Shown here: in pieces, positions 34,517 to 43,017 of the stretch
Layout: every line of letters begins with the position of its first letter
Position numbering within the stretch: position 1 is the first letter of the stretch
NCBI RefSeq assembly: GCF_011398925.1
Contig: NZ_AP022842.1
Location: 1,290,001 to 1,354,000, forward strand
Reading direction: 5' to 3'
DNA from: Bacillus sp. KH172YL63
GTDB lineage: Bacteria; Bacillota; Bacilli; Bacillales; Bacillaceae_B
Length of the DNA stretch: 64,000 nt
Notes under the pieces: generated by a model
Database searches by the model: none
Seen by the model: the letters and a program-made list of their open reading frames with translations, nothing else
What the model was told of the DNA's origin: nothing
Position numbers and translations under genes: made by a program

Positions 34517-34762
34517 ATGGGTCGTCTATTAAAAAAGAAATGGTTACTAATGAGAATCAACCAAAAACGTTCAGAAATGATTACTTTGGGGGAGAGCATC
34601 GGATTGTGTGCCGATGAGACGATCAAATGCAGCCAAGCATTGGACAAGCTGCTGAACGAGTATGATAAGTGCACAAGCAACGTTGTATCCTTCACCCGGC
34701 CTGACACATCCTATGAATTTGGTCAGTACATCAAAAGTTTGTTGAAAAGAACTGCTTCGTGA
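34517..34762 (+). CDS. Spo0E-like aspartyl-phosphate phosphatase
   Basis: 81 residues. The Spo0E-family core CSQALDKLLNEYDK (SQxLD type) is preceded by a helix, as in two-helix phosphatases that dephosphorylate Spo0A-P. The N-terminus is basic. The ATG at 34517 has AAAAGGAG ten bases upstream; an ATG at 34550 would still keep the helices. It lies alone. In combination with the KinE-like kinase this window carries both a phosphate source and drains for the sporulation phosphorelay. Confidence 0.75.
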   Translation: MGRLLKKKWLLMRINQKRSEMITLGESIGLCADETIKCSQALDKLLNEYDKCTSNVVSFTRPDTSYEFGQYIKSLLKRTAS

Positions 34763-34864
34763 CTTCTCATCAAGACTTCCCCACCTAAAAAGAAAATACC
34801 AGAGAGTAACAACTTCCTTCATTTCCACAACCAATATGCTCAAACTATCATTCGTCATTTCAAT

Positions 34865-34909
34865 AAGGAAAGGCCGGTGCGTTCATTTTCGCACCGGCCT
34901 TTCCTTTTG
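34865..34909. terminator. Strong bidirectional terminator
   Basis: AAGGAAAGGCCGGTGCG and CGCACCGGCCTTTCCTT form an uninterrupted 17-bp stem; T-run follows. Confidence 0.9.
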
Positions 34910-34925
34910 GTGATTTAGGAGAATA

Positions 34926-34954
34926 TTGACAAGGGAGCGTATAAATTGTATAAT
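34926..34954 (+). promoter_or_regulatory. Perfect-consensus SigA promoter of MarR gene
   Basis: TTGACA and TATAAT separated by exactly 17 bases. The start codon lies about 37 bases beyond. Such a strong promoter suggests the gene is repressed in place, perhaps by its own product. Confidence 0.85.
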
Positions 34955-34991
34955 ATTTTGAAGCTGAGATATTTTCAAAGGAATGAAGGAT

Positions 34992-35441
34992 ATGAGCACC
35001 TCACAAGAATCAAAACAGTCTTTAAAGCTTTTCATTGTACTTTCGAGAGCGTTTAAAGCCTTAAACGAAGAAATCAACAAAAACATCCAGGAAAATGGGT
35101 TGAACCCGACAGAATTTGCTGTCCTGGAGCTACTTTATCATAAGGGAGACCAACCTTTGCAACAGATAGGCGGTAAGATCCTCCTTGCATCGGGAAGTAT
35201 CACATATGTAGTGGATAAACTGGAGAAAAAAGGTTATCTCAAACGCAATGCATGCCCTAAAGACCGTCGGGTCACATATGCACAAATCACTGAAAACGGC
35301 AGGGAACTTATCGATGACATCTTCCCCAACCATGAAAAGCGCATACATGAATTAATGTCTGCCCTTTCAGCGGAAGAAAAAGAAGAAACGATTCACATGT
35401 TAAAGAAGCTTGGCCTGTCGATCAAAGATCTGTCTTACTAG
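34992..35441 (+). CDS. mhqR: MarR family regulator (MhqR/YkvE-like)
   Basis: 149 residues. The winged helix spans residues 30-100 (NPTEFAVLELLYHKGDQPLQQIG, SGSITYVVDKLEKKGYLKR, and wing CPKDRRVTYAQIT). There is one Cys (in NACPKDRR). B. subtilis MhqR represses hydroquinone/quinone detoxification genes; none of its known targets is adjacent. I chose ATG 34992 with AAAGGA nine bases upstream over the in-frame ATG 34983 that abuts it. Location between mtn genes and ykvI matches ykvE in B. subtilis. Confidence 0.82.
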   Translation: MSTSQESKQSLKLFIVLSRAFKALNEEINKNIQENGLNPTEFAVLELLYHKGDQPLQQIGGKILLASGSITYVVDKLEKKGYLKRNACPKDRRVTYAQITENGRELIDDIFPNHEKRIHELMSALSAEEKEETIHMLKKLGLSIKDLSY

Positions 35442-35473
35442 AATATGGTCGGAGGAAGAGTCCTGGCCGAGCA

Positions 35474-35519
35474 AAAATCCGAGCGAAGTTAAAAATCTAC
35501 TTCGTTCGGATTTTTTTGT
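35474..35519 (+). terminator. Terminator, TCCGAAC family (with A-to-G variant)
   Basis: AAAAATCCGAGCGAAGT and ACTTCGTTCGGATTTTT arms with a T7 tail, after the MarR gene. Confidence 0.88.
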
Positions 35520-35548
35520 TCTACCCCTATATAGATATATTTAGCAGG

Positions 35549-35620
35549 ATCCAGCTGTTGCAAGGAAATCAACAGCATCTCGCTAATTTATAAGCCACAA
35601 TGTTTACGCAAACAGCCTAC
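35549..35620 (+). repeat. Truncated copy of the Bacillus intergenic repeat
   Basis: The stretch GGAAATCAACAGCATCTCGC followed by TATAAGCCACAATGTTTACG matches the 3' quarter of the repeat at 51961-52136 with only a few differences. The structured GC-rich body is missing. Confidence 0.75.
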
Positions 35621-35771
35621 CAAAATGAATTGTACTTTATAGAGGTTGGTGCTTTTAGTACCAAGCGCCTGTGTTCAACTGAAAGCCATATATCTTGGTC
35701 AATAAAACAGGAAAAACCATCCCTCTGGTCGAATTACTATAATCGGACGGGAAAAGAAGGAGGATATATCT

Positions 35772-37466
35772 ATGAAATTTGAAGAATTTACATATGAACG
35801 CCCGAATTTGGAAGACATTCAACCAGCTTTCATGAAGGAGCTGGAAAAATTCAAAGCTGCAGCAAATGCAGAAGAACAAATAGAAGCAATGAAAGAAATC
35901 AACGTCATCCGGATGCATATCGACACGATGCAAAATATTTGTTATATCAGACATTCCATCGATACAAACGATGATTTCTACAAAAATGAACAGGAATATA
36001 TTGATGATATGATGCCTGAAGTACACGGGCTTGTTACACAATATTATCAGGAGCTTGTGAATTCACGTTTTCGCGGAGAGTTGGAGAGTAAGTGGGGGAA
36101 ACAATTATTTTCTTTGGCAGAAAGTGAAATCAAGACGTTTTCACCTGAAATCGTGCCGCTTCTGCAAAAAGAGAATAAGCTGTCATCTCAATATACAAAA
36201 CTATTGGCATCGGCGAAAATCCCGTTTGAAGGAGAAGAGCGAACCCTTGCCCAGATGGGCCCCTTCGCTCAATCGGTAAACAGGGAGACAAGGAAGCAGG
36301 CTGCTCACGCGACTGTATCATTTTTCGAAGAAAACCAAGAGGAATTAGATCGCTTATTTGATGAATTGGTGAAGCTTCGCCATGAGATAGCGACCACGCT
36401 CGGGTACAAAAATTTCGTGGAATTGGGCTATTACAGGATGACCAGGACAGATTATACACCAGAAATGGTCAAAGTATTCCGTGATCAGGTGAAAGAGCAT
36501 ATCGTCCCGCTGGCAACGGAATTAAAAGAAAGACAAGGAAACCGGATTGGCATTGATTCCATGAAGTTCTATGACGAGTCATTCAAATTCACTTCCGGAA
36601 ATGCCACCCCGAAAGGGACGCCCCAGTGGATCATTGACAACGGAAAGAAGATGTATGAGGAGTTATCACCTGAAACAAAGGAATTCTTTGAGTTTATGAT
36701 TGATCATCATCTCATGGACCTTGAAGCGAAGAAAGGAAAAGCAGGAGGCGGTTATTGTACATATATAGCGGACCACGCCTCTCCATACATCTTTTCAAAC
36801 TTCAATGGCACATCAGGGGATATCGATGTGTTGACCCATGAAGCGGGACACGCATTCCAGGTATACTCGAGCAGGGGATTTGATATTCCTGAGTATATTT
36901 GGCCGACGTACGAAGCATGTGAAATCCATTCCATGAGCATGGAGTTCTTCACATGGCCGTGGATGGAATACTTCTTTAAGGAAGATCGTGATAAATATCA
37001 ATTCTCCCACCTCAGTGAGGCCCTTCAGTTCCTGCCATACGGGGTTGCGGTAGATGAATTCCAGCATTTTGTGTACGAAAATCCTGAAGCGACGCCGGCT
37101 GAGCGTAATGAAGCATGGAGGAACCTTGAGAAAGTCTATCTGCCACATAAAGATTATGACCATGTGTCTTACCTCGAGAATGGCGGGTTCTGGCAGCGAC
37201 AGTCCCATATATATAATTCTCCATTCTATTATATCGATTACACGCTGGCTCAGATTTGCGCCTTTCAGTTCTGGAAGAAAATGAATGAAGACCGTGAAGA
37301 AGCATGGGGTGATTATGTATCCCTTTGTAAATTGGGAGGCAGCATGTCATTCACTGCGCTTGTGGAAGCGGCGCATTTGGATTCTCCTTTCACGGAAGGT
37401 ACCGTAGAGAAGGTAATCCAACCGATCCGCCAGTGGCTCGATGGAATAGACGATAAATCGCTATAA
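35772..37466 (+). CDS. M3 family oligoendopeptidase (PepF-like)
   Basis: 564 residues. The zinc-binding HEAGH is at residues 356-360 in DVLTHEAGHAFQVYSS, with the third ligand Glu expected in YEACEIHSMSMEFF. The N-terminal half is helical and forms the channel lid of M3 thimet-type peptidases. These cytoplasmic enzymes trim oligopeptides. The length is typical for the pepF/M3 group. GAAGGAGG is eight bases before the ATG. The 330-base gap upstream contains a terminator and a repeat fragment, and a TATAAT at about 35739 could be its promoter. Confidence 0.93.
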   Translation: MKFEEFTYERPNLEDIQPAFMKELEKFKAAANAEEQIEAMKEINVIRMHIDTMQNICYIRHSIDTNDDFYKNEQEYIDDMMPEVHGLVTQYYQELVNSRFRGELESKWGKQLFSLAESEIKTFSPEIVPLLQKENKLSSQYTKLLASAKIPFEGEERTLAQMGPFAQSVNRETRKQAAHATVSFFEENQEELDRLFDELVKLRHEIATTLGYKNFVELGYYRMTRTDYTPEMVKVFRDQVKEHIVPLATELKERQGNRIGIDSMKFYDESFKFTSGNATPKGTPQWIIDNGKKMYEELSPETKEFFEFMIDHHLMDLEAKKGKAGGGYCTYIADHASPYIFSNFNGTSGDIDVLTHEAGHAFQVYSSRGFDIPEYIWPTYEACEIHSMSMEFFTWPWMEYFFKEDRDKYQFSHLSEALQFLPYGVAVDEFQHFVYENPEATPAERNEAWRNLEKVYLPHKDYDHVSYLENGGFWQRQSHIYNSPFYYIDYTLAQICAFQFWKKMNEDREEAWGDYVSLCKLGGSMSFTALVEAAHLDSPFTEGTVEKVIQPIRQWLDGIDDKSL

Positions 37467-37506
37467 ACCTTAAAAGGCACAAAAAAATACGTTTTAAATC
37501 CATACG

Positions 37507-37551
37507 AAATCCGAACGATCATTCGAAAATAGAATGCGTTCGGATTTTTTA
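37507..37551 (+). terminator. Terminator, TCCGAAC family
   Basis: AAATCCGAAC-ATTC and GAAT-GTTCGGATTT arms with T6, after the M3 peptidase. Confidence 0.88.
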
Positions 37552-37735
37552 ATTCGAAGAAATAATCAGCACATATTGGGCTAAGTGTCCTGGTTATGGC
37601 CCACACCATGCTGAGGTGCAGGAAATGTTGTCCTTCACATGATTTAAAGGCAAACCGGATAAGAAATATTCACTTTTGCTTCTGTTTTCCTCAGCTTGTA
37701 CATATGGTGAAGTAGAAGGTGGCAGAGGTGATACA

Positions 37736-38767
37736 GTGAAAAAATTAGCCGGATCTTTTCAAATAGCAGCAGTGTATGTAGGAACCGTGATCGGAGCGGG
37801 TTTTGCAACGGGCAGGGAGATAGTAGAATTTTTCACCCGTTTTGGCTTTGTGGGTTTTATCGGGATTTTATTAAGCGGATATTTATTTATTACGATGGGC
37901 ACGAAAATCATGCTGAAATCTCACGATATTAAAGCCCAGTCTTTTGAAGAATTTAATGAATACTTATTTGGGAAGTGGTTTGCACGGGTCATGAACATAG
38001 TCATGATGATTATGTTGATCGGGGTATCGGCGGTTATGTTGTCTGGTGCGGGGGCAGTATTCGAAGAGCAGCTGCTCTTACCGAAACAGGTGGGGGTCAT
38101 GTTGACCATCGGGTTGGGATTCATCACCATGATGGTCGGGATCAAAGGCTTGTTTGCCGTGAATACATTTGTCGTTCCGCTGATGATTATCTTTAACCTG
38201 TCACTGATGATCTATTCTGTGAGCCATGCCGACTTCCTGGAGTCTTTCATGATGATTCCCCATGCCGATGACGGTTGGAAATCTGTTGTGGCGCCATTTT
38301 CTTATGTCGCTTTTAATCTGGCGATGGCGCAGGCGGTGCTCGTGCCTGTGGCAGGAGAAATAAAAGATAGGGAAGTCATTAAATACGGAGGCTACCTCGG
38401 TGGATTCTTTCTGACGCTCATCCTGATCTCGAGTCACATGACCCTCGTCACGGTACCGGATGTGACGTCGTATCAGATACCGATGGCCATTGTGATGAAG
38501 TCTTTTGTGTCAGGATTTTATTTCGTCTATATCCTGATCATTTACGGAGAAATTTTCACCTCGGTCATCGGCGGTGTATTCGGCCTCGAAAAGCAGCTCG
38601 GGAATTATTGGAAGGGGTCATCATTCTTCACTTTTTGCGGTATTTTCCTCGTGATCTATTCCTTGAGCTTCTTTGAATACAGTGAGTTACTTTCGTATCT
38701 GTACCCTTTATTTGGCTATATGAGCCTGCTTTTTATCATTTTACTGTGGATGAAACCGGATAAATAA
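37736..38767 (+). CDS. ykvI: YkvI family membrane protein
   Basis: 343 residues with about ten membrane helices in an amino acid/cation transporter-like pattern. It begins VKKLAGSFQIAAVYVGTVIG and contains GAGFATGREIVEFF, a GxGxxTG-type unwound helix motif seen in LeuT-fold transporters. B. subtilis YkvI has a similar size, and no substrate is known to me. The GTG at 37736 has AGAGGTGA five bases upstream; an in-frame TTG at 37676 lacks a site. Synteny (mhqR - ykvI - ykvS - ykvT) supports the name. Confidence 0.85.
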   Translation: MKKLAGSFQIAAVYVGTVIGAGFATGREIVEFFTRFGFVGFIGILLSGYLFITMGTKIMLKSHDIKAQSFEEFNEYLFGKWFARVMNIVMMIMLIGVSAVMLSGAGAVFEEQLLLPKQVGVMLTIGLGFITMMVGIKGLFAVNTFVVPLMIIFNLSLMIYSVSHADFLESFMMIPHADDGWKSVVAPFSYVAFNLAMAQAVLVPVAGEIKDREVIKYGGYLGGFFLTLILISSHMTLVTVPDVTSYQIPMAIVMKSFVSGFYFVYILIIYGEIFTSVIGGVFGLEKQLGNYWKGSSFFTFCGIFLVIYSLSFFEYSELLSYLYPLFGYMSLLFIILLWMKPDK

Positions 38768-38835
38768 GTCTGAGTAAAAAAGATGCCAATAGTCCAAGTT
38801 AATAAAGAATCAATTTTAAAGAAGGAGTGAGGAAT

Positions 38836-38958
38836 TTGACCCAATCCAAACATGAAAAAGAAAGAAAGTGGAATGTAAGAAAAGAAGAACAGCACCCTCA
38901 CGGGAAGGTTGCTTCTTTCAAAGAGCTTACAGAAGAAAAGGGATCAAATAAATCTTAG
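38836..38958 (+). CDS. 40-residue Lys/Glu-rich ORF
   Basis: TTG 38836 follows GAAGGAGTGAGG, a very strong site, and opens 40 codons. The peptide begins MTQSKHEKERKWNVRKEEQ and ends SFKELTEEKGSNKS; it is hydrophilic with no membrane segment. A TCCGAAC-family terminator begins 26 bases after the stop, so it appears to be a complete tiny transcription unit between ykvI and a convergent DUF2254 gene. I do not know a family. Similar composition to the ORFs at 25.0 and 52.4 kb. Confidence 0.55.
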   Translation: MTQSKHEKERKWNVRKEEQHPHGKVASFKELTEEKGSNKS

Positions 38959-38983
38959 TCGGGTAGACATGGATCCCCATCAG

Positions 38984-39047
38984 CAAAAATAATCCGAACG
39001 CATCGATTACTTAGGAATAAATCGGATGCATTCGGATTATTTTTTAA
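38984..39047. terminator. Terminator, TCCGAAC family
   Basis: AAAAATAATCCGAACGCATCGATT and AATCGGATGCATTCGGATTATTTTT arms; usable in both directions for converging genes. Confidence 0.88.
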
Positions 39048-39073
39048 AACACTTTTCAATGTTTATGTGGATA

Positions 39074-40447
39074 TTAGTGGGGGAAAGAATCCGGTGTCCT
39101 GTATCTCTCAGGGAAGTACGAGTTCCGAATTTCATCCTTGTCCCAATCGGGCTTTTCGCATGCACAAGCGAGTTCATCGAGATGCCTCATGATATATTGC
39201 ATATCAAGATTTTGGAGGCTTTCATAGTCGATCCCCTCAAGGATGTAATTTTTGAAGGTCCAGACGATATTTTTCGTTTCTTCCTGGTTGTTCTCCCCAA
39301 TCATACGGAGTGAACGGAGAATTTCGATAATGATGGAAATGTCCTGCTTTCCATAATGCCTCAGCTGATAAAAGCTGTTGTATAAATAATCGACGAATGT
39401 CGGCTGCTCCAATATAATCCGGACGTTGTTTTCTTTATCTGTCAAATATGAGCTTGGCAGCTTATGCTTTGCGAGTTTTGAGAGGATGATCCCGATTTCT
39501 TCTATGCAGTTCTTGGCGGTGTTTGGATCATTGATGGCTGGAGAGATGGCTCTTAAAGCGATTTCCACAAGTTTACGGATCCCAAGTTCAATATCTTCAA
39601 TCGGCTCCTTATCAGGACCAATCACAAGGAATTCCAGGTAGTCCTCTCCGGAAATATCTCCCTCCAATGTCCAGATCGTCATCACCGGCGTCTCATCCAG
39701 TAAGTATTCGCCCGGTTTTTTTACCATCCGGATGATGACATTTTCTTTTTCCGCTTTCCTGCTCATCCCCTCAATGTCAATTTGCTGCAGGTAACCAGCC
39801 TTTTTACTGCACACGTAATGAGGTTCCGTGTTTTCAAAATAAGATTGAGAAAAATTCGGAGGCTCTGTACTTATTACGTTTCTTCGAAAGAGGTAACTGT
39901 CATCAATTTTATGATTCGTTTTGATCGTAATATTATGGATCAAGTTGCTGACCTTCACCCAGTTAGATACATGATGGACGAAATATACGAAAACAAATAA
40001 ACAAATGACCGCCACCAAGCCTGCAAATGCAGAGGATATATATAATTGCTGCCCTGATTCATCCTGAAGGAGCACCAAAAGGGTAATGCAATAAACCACG
40101 CCTGCTACAAAAATGGCGAGCACCCGCTGAGTCGGCTTGTCGTTGATAAAGTTCTGCAGGGTCCTTGGAGAATATTGGGACAGGAATGTCGTCAGTACGA
40201 CCATGATGGTAGAGAATGTGATCGTCGTCATGGTCATGATCGATGAGGCGATTGTACTGATGATTGTCATCGAGAGATTAAAATTAGAAAAAAGGACTTT
40301 AGGAAATATAGGGTAGTCATGCTGACTCAGCCACCAATCGAAGAAGAAGGTGAGAAGGGACAACAGTAAAGCGATGAGGGAGTATACAAATGGGACGAAC
40401 CAGAAGCTTTTGCTGGCTTTTTTAATGATATGTATATTCATGTTCAT
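39074..40447 (-). CDS. DUF2254 membrane protein
   Basis: 457 residues. Four membrane helices occupy about residues 15-165: one at 15-38, then IISTIASSIMTMTTITFSTIMVVLTTF, then FVAGVVYCITLLVLL and an AVICLFVFVYFVHHV helix. A large cytosolic domain follows, containing IALRAISPAINDPNTAKNCI, a hallmark of DUF2254. Function is unknown; the four-helix core followed by a soluble domain suggests a channel or sensor. AAAGGTGGATCC precedes the minus-strand ATG. It runs toward the small Lys-rich gene and shares its terminator. Confidence 0.88.
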   Translation of the reverse strand: MNMNIHIIKKASKSFWFVPFVYSLIALLLSLLTFFFDWWLSQHDYPIFPKVLFSNFNLSMTIISTIASSIMTMTTITFSTIMVVLTTFLSQYSPRTLQNFINDKPTQRVLAIFVAGVVYCITLLVLLQDESGQQLYISSAFAGLVAVICLFVFVYFVHHVSNWVKVSNLIHNITIKTNHKIDDSYLFRRNVISTEPPNFSQSYFENTEPHYVCSKKAGYLQQIDIEGMSRKAEKENVIIRMVKKPGEYLLDETPVMTIWTLEGDISGEDYLEFLVIGPDKEPIEDIELGIRKLVEIALRAISPAINDPNTAKNCIEEIGIILSKLAKHKLPSSYLTDKENNVRIILEQPTFVDYLYNSFYQLRHYGKQDISIIIEILRSLRMIGENNQEETKNIVWTFKNYILEGIDYESLQNLDMQYIMRHLDELACACEKPDWDKDEIRNSYFPERYRTPDSFPH

Positions 40448-40525
40448 GATGGATCCACCTTTAGGTCAGTATGCTATAAGAATATCCCCAAAGCCCTTTC
40501 TGTAAACCTCCTTGGCAGGCCCAGT

Positions 40526-40555
40526 AAAAAGAGCGGGTATATCCCCGCTCTTTTT
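40526..40555 (-). terminator. Terminator of ykvS
   Basis: AAAAAGAGCGGG and CCCGCTCTTTTT arms with a six-base loop directly beyond the ykvS stop. Confidence 0.88.
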
Positions 40556-40558
40556 GCG

Positions 40559-40738
40559 TCATTTTTTTATGATTTTATAATTTTTATGATTAACCACCGT
40601 TTTTTCTTCCAGTTCGAGATCCCGGAAATTTTCCATGACCGTTAAGTCTACTATGACCGAATTTTCATTCACTTTTTCTACCAGCCCTTTTAAGCCATTT
40701 CTGAATGTGATCAGGTCACCGATTTCTGCTTTTTTCAT
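40559..40738 (-). CDS. ykvS: YkvS-like DUF2187 small protein
   Basis: A 59-residue protein starting MKKAEIGDLITFRNGLKGLVEKV and ending in a basic tail. The GDxIxFRxGLxGxVxKVxENSVIVDLT pattern is a KOW-like small beta barrel, named DUF2187 and present in B. subtilis YkvS. GGAGCGAC lies about seven bases before the minus-strand ATG. Such SH3-like barrels often bind nucleic acid or ribosomes, but no function is shown here. A neat terminator ends it. Confidence 0.85.
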   Translation of the reverse strand: MKKAEIGDLITFRNGLKGLVEKVNENSVIVDLTVMENFRDLELEEKTVVNHKNYKIIKK

Positions 40739-40903
40739 GAGATGTCGCTCCTTTTTGCCAAAATTCTACAAACAATTACTCATATTTTGCCGTAAAGTAA
40801 ACAAAAGGTAAAGAGTTTTCGAAAGATTTCATCAAAAAAATATATCTTGAGCTTTCCACGCAAGAGAAACTACAATAGGACTAGTGAGAATGGAGGGATG
40901 GAA

Positions 40904-41098
40904 ATGAACGAACATGAAATCCTTGAACAGTTGCAATCTCTGAGAACAAGGGAGGTAGGGGAGATCAAGGTGATGAAAAATGATTTCCTGGCTTTTCGCT
41001 CGGTGCTGGTGAAACAAGAAGACTTCAAACAGTTCAGGGGGATCGCCCAACAAGGCGGGAATATCCTCTTTCAATATTTAGATACACCGAGAAGCTAG
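40904..41098 (+). CDS. 64-residue hypothetical protein
   Basis: Starts MNEHEILEQLQSLRTREV at an ATG with GGAGGG six bases upstream (40892-40897). The sequence is mixed alpha/beta with no Cys or membrane part: a helical start, IKVMKNDFLAFRSVLVKQEDFKQF in the middle and a beta-like NILFQYLD end. I do not recognise it. A terminator follows within six bases, and it is divergent from ykvS, so it is a single-gene unit. Confidence 0.65.
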   Translation: MNEHEILEQLQSLRTREVGEIKVMKNDFLAFRSVLVKQEDFKQFRGIAQQGGNILFQYLDTPRS

Positions 41099-41103
41099 CA
41101 AGG

Positions 41104-41131
41104 GCGGGGGAGTCTTCCCCTGCTTTTTTCA
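41104..41131 (+). terminator. Terminator after 64-residue gene
   Basis: GCGGGGGA and TCCCCTGC arms with T6. Confidence 0.85.
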
Positions 41132-41172
41132 TTGTCTTTCCAATATATGAAGTGGATGCCCGGTATAGTCTC

Positions 41173-41220
41173 AGAGGAGAACAGAGTGGTAACCATTACC
41201 TGCTGAAATTCCTCTTTTTC
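41173..41220 (+). terminator. Second hairpin with T-run upstream of ykvT-like gene
   Basis: AGAGG and CCTCT outer arms enclose a GGTAA/TTACC inner hairpin and T5 follows. It lies 43 bases before the cell-wall hydrolase start, so it could be an attenuator instead of a simple end. Confidence 0.45.
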
Positions 41221-41262
41221 ATTGTTATCTTATTGTGGAAACCATAGTAAGGAGGCAGAAAT

Positions 41263-41853
41263 ATGAGGAAGAAGAACTTTTTTGCAGGGATCGCTGTTCT
41301 TATTCTGATTGCATTCTCTACAGAAACAATTGGAGCAAAAGGAATGTACGCCGTAGAAAAAGGGGATTCCCTTTGGAACATCAGCAAGGAGCATTCTGTT
41401 TCGGTCAATACATTAAAAAATATAAATGACATACAATCAGATCACATCCACCCAGGTCAATCTTTGAACATCCCTGAAAATGAAGTATCAGCGGGTGACC
41501 GTGAATTACTCGCAAGACTTGTTCACGCAGAAGCAAAAGGGGAACCCTATGCAGGAAAGGTAGCCGTTGCGACAGTCGTATTGAACAGAGTCGATTCGGA
41601 TCGTTTCCCTGATTCTGTACGAGATGTCATTTATGAGATTTCCCATGATCACTACGCGTTTTCACCGGTCAAGAACGGAGAAATCAACAACTCTCCATCA
41701 AAAGAAGCAAGAGAAGCCGTTCAGGAGGCAATTGCCTTTAGGGGGCAGGGACAGGGTTCACTTTATTTCTATAATCCGGTTACTTCTACCAGTGACTGGA
41801 TCACCGGCAGGGTGACATTGCTTGAAATAGGGAATCACCGGTTTGCGAGATGA
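41263..41853 (+). CDS. ykvT: LysM and SleB-type cell wall hydrolase (YkvT-like)
   Basis: 196 residues. A signal peptide is at about 1-24, a LysM domain at about 29-72 (YAVEKGDSLWNISKEH, IHPGQSLNIP), and a Hydrolase_2/SleB catalytic domain from about 80 (LARLVHAEAKGEPYAGKVAVATVVLNRV, with the catalytic Glu in HAEA). SleB-type enzymes are lytic transglycosylases acting on cortex or cell wall peptidoglycan. B. subtilis YkvT is a close size match and occupies the same neighbourhood. AAGGAGG lies six bases before the ATG. Confidence 0.92.
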   Translation: MRKKNFFAGIAVLILIAFSTETIGAKGMYAVEKGDSLWNISKEHSVSVNTLKNINDIQSDHIHPGQSLNIPENEVSAGDRELLARLVHAEAKGEPYAGKVAVATVVLNRVDSDRFPDSVRDVIYEISHDHYAFSPVKNGEINNSPSKEAREAVQEAIAFRGQGQGSLYFYNPVTSTSDWITGRVTLLEIGNHRFAR

Positions 41854-41948
41854 TTTTTGTATGAAAGAACCTATCATTTCCGCTACTTTTTTCTTTTCTG
41901 AGAGTGGAATTAATAGTAAAATAGAGTAAAGAATAAGAGGTGATGTTG

Positions 41949-42128
41949 ATGATTGGCACACTAGTGACTCAAATCGAGATGGTACGATTGAAAATGATCC
42001 AGTCGGGTATTCGGTTTGGGTTGGACAGTCCGGCTACCATTCAGCTAAGCAAAGAGCTGGATGCCTTGATCAATCTTCATCAGCAACATGTATATGAAAA
42101 ACATATTCCAAAAAATATAGCTGAATAA
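41949..42128 (+). CDS. Second Spo0E-like aspartyl-phosphate phosphatase
   Basis: 59 residues made of two helices. The first contains TQIEMVRLKMIQSG, the second QLSKELDALINLHQQ, fitting the S-x-x-LD Spo0E core. I chose ATG 41949 because AAGAGGTG lies seven bases upstream; GTG 41940 and ATG 41943 overlap that site. Spo0E-like proteins dephosphorylate Spo0A-P and delay sporulation. It forms its own unit ended by a terminator. Confidence 0.72.
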   Translation: MIGTLVTQIEMVRLKMIQSGIRFGLDSPATIQLSKELDALINLHQQHVYEKHIPKNIAE

Positions 42129-42132
42129 ATGC

Positions 42133-42176
42133 AGGGATTAACCTCGGGATCAAACCCTCCAGGTTAATCCCTTTCT
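42133..42176 (+). terminator. Terminator after Spo0E-like gene
   Basis: AGGGATTAACCT and AGGTTAATCCCT arms, then TTCTATTTG. Confidence 0.85.
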
Positions 42177-42273
42177 ATTTGTACATAAGGATTGAGGGGG
42201 TTAAGAAAAGGGTATTCTTAATAAATGTATAAGGAGTCAGGACTAAGACTCACATCAATGGAGGTTGTTGGAT

Positions 42274-43011
42274 TTGAAAGATAAAATCGTATGCATAACC
42301 GGAGGCGCCAATGGAATCGGAAGGTCACTGGTTGAAGAATTTGCAAAGCAAGGCGCAATCGTTGAATTCATGGATATGGATGGTGAAAAGGGAGAAGAGC
42401 TTGCAAGGCGGCTGAAAAGTGAAGGCTTTGAAGTCCGGTTCCATCCGGTGGATGTAGGGGATCATCTGCAAGTGAAGGAAGTATTCAAAGTGATGAAACA
42501 AGATCACGGTTCGGTGGACGTGTTAATCAATAATGCAGGGGTATCAAGGTTCATATCATTCTGGGAGATGGAGCCCGACGAATGGAACAGCATCCTCTCT
42601 ACCAACTTAAGCTCTGTCTTTTACTGTTCAAGGGAAGCGGCAGCCCTGATGAAGGGGCGAGGGGGGAGTATCATAAACTTGGCTTCGACGAGGGCGTCAA
42701 TGTCAGAGCCGGATACAGAAGCATATTCGGCGACCAAGGGAGGCATTGTGAGCTTAACTCATTCCATGGCCATCACCCTCGCAGAAGAAAGTATCCGGGT
42801 AAATGCGATAAGCCCAGGGTGGATTCAGACAGACGACTATGGATCACTGAGGGATAAAGACCATGCCCAGCATCCGGCAGGCAGGGTTGGCAAGCCTGGT
42901 GATATTGCAAGAGCCTGCCTGTTTCTTGCGCACCCTGACAACGATTTTATCACCGGGGAAAATCTGGTGATAGATGGCGGGATGACGCGTAAGATGATCT
43001 ACGAGCATTGA
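42274..43011 (+). CDS. Classical SDR oxidoreductase (YkvO-like)
   Basis: About 245 residues. The NAD(P) loop is TGGANGIG near residue 10, NNAG follows at about 85, the catalytic Ser lies in NLASTRAS and YSATKGG supplies Tyr and Lys; the C-terminus ends VIDGGMTRKM. A full set of catalytic residues argues for an active dehydrogenase/reductase of unknown substrate. An MDMD after the second strand favours NAD over NADP. The TTG at 42274 is nine bases after GGAGG, so it is preferred over the TTG at 42265. B. subtilis ykvO is a possible counterpart. Confidence 0.85.
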   Translation: MKDKIVCITGGANGIGRSLVEEFAKQGAIVEFMDMDGEKGEELARRLKSEGFEVRFHPVDVGDHLQVKEVFKVMKQDHGSVDVLINNAGVSRFISFWEMEPDEWNSILSTNLSSVFYCSREAAALMKGRGGSIINLASTRASMSEPDTEAYSATKGGIVSLTHSMAITLAEESIRVNAISPGWIQTDDYGSLRDKDHAQHPAGRVGKPGDIARACLFLAHPDNDFITGENLVIDGGMTRKMIYEH

Positions 43012-43017
43012 TATCCA

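Noticed and set aside
32070..35565. Shared TAGCAGG-TCCA-CTG stretch after two terminators (32081 and 35542)
   Set aside because: Only about 17 of 21 positions match and the flanks differ, so relatedness is not established.
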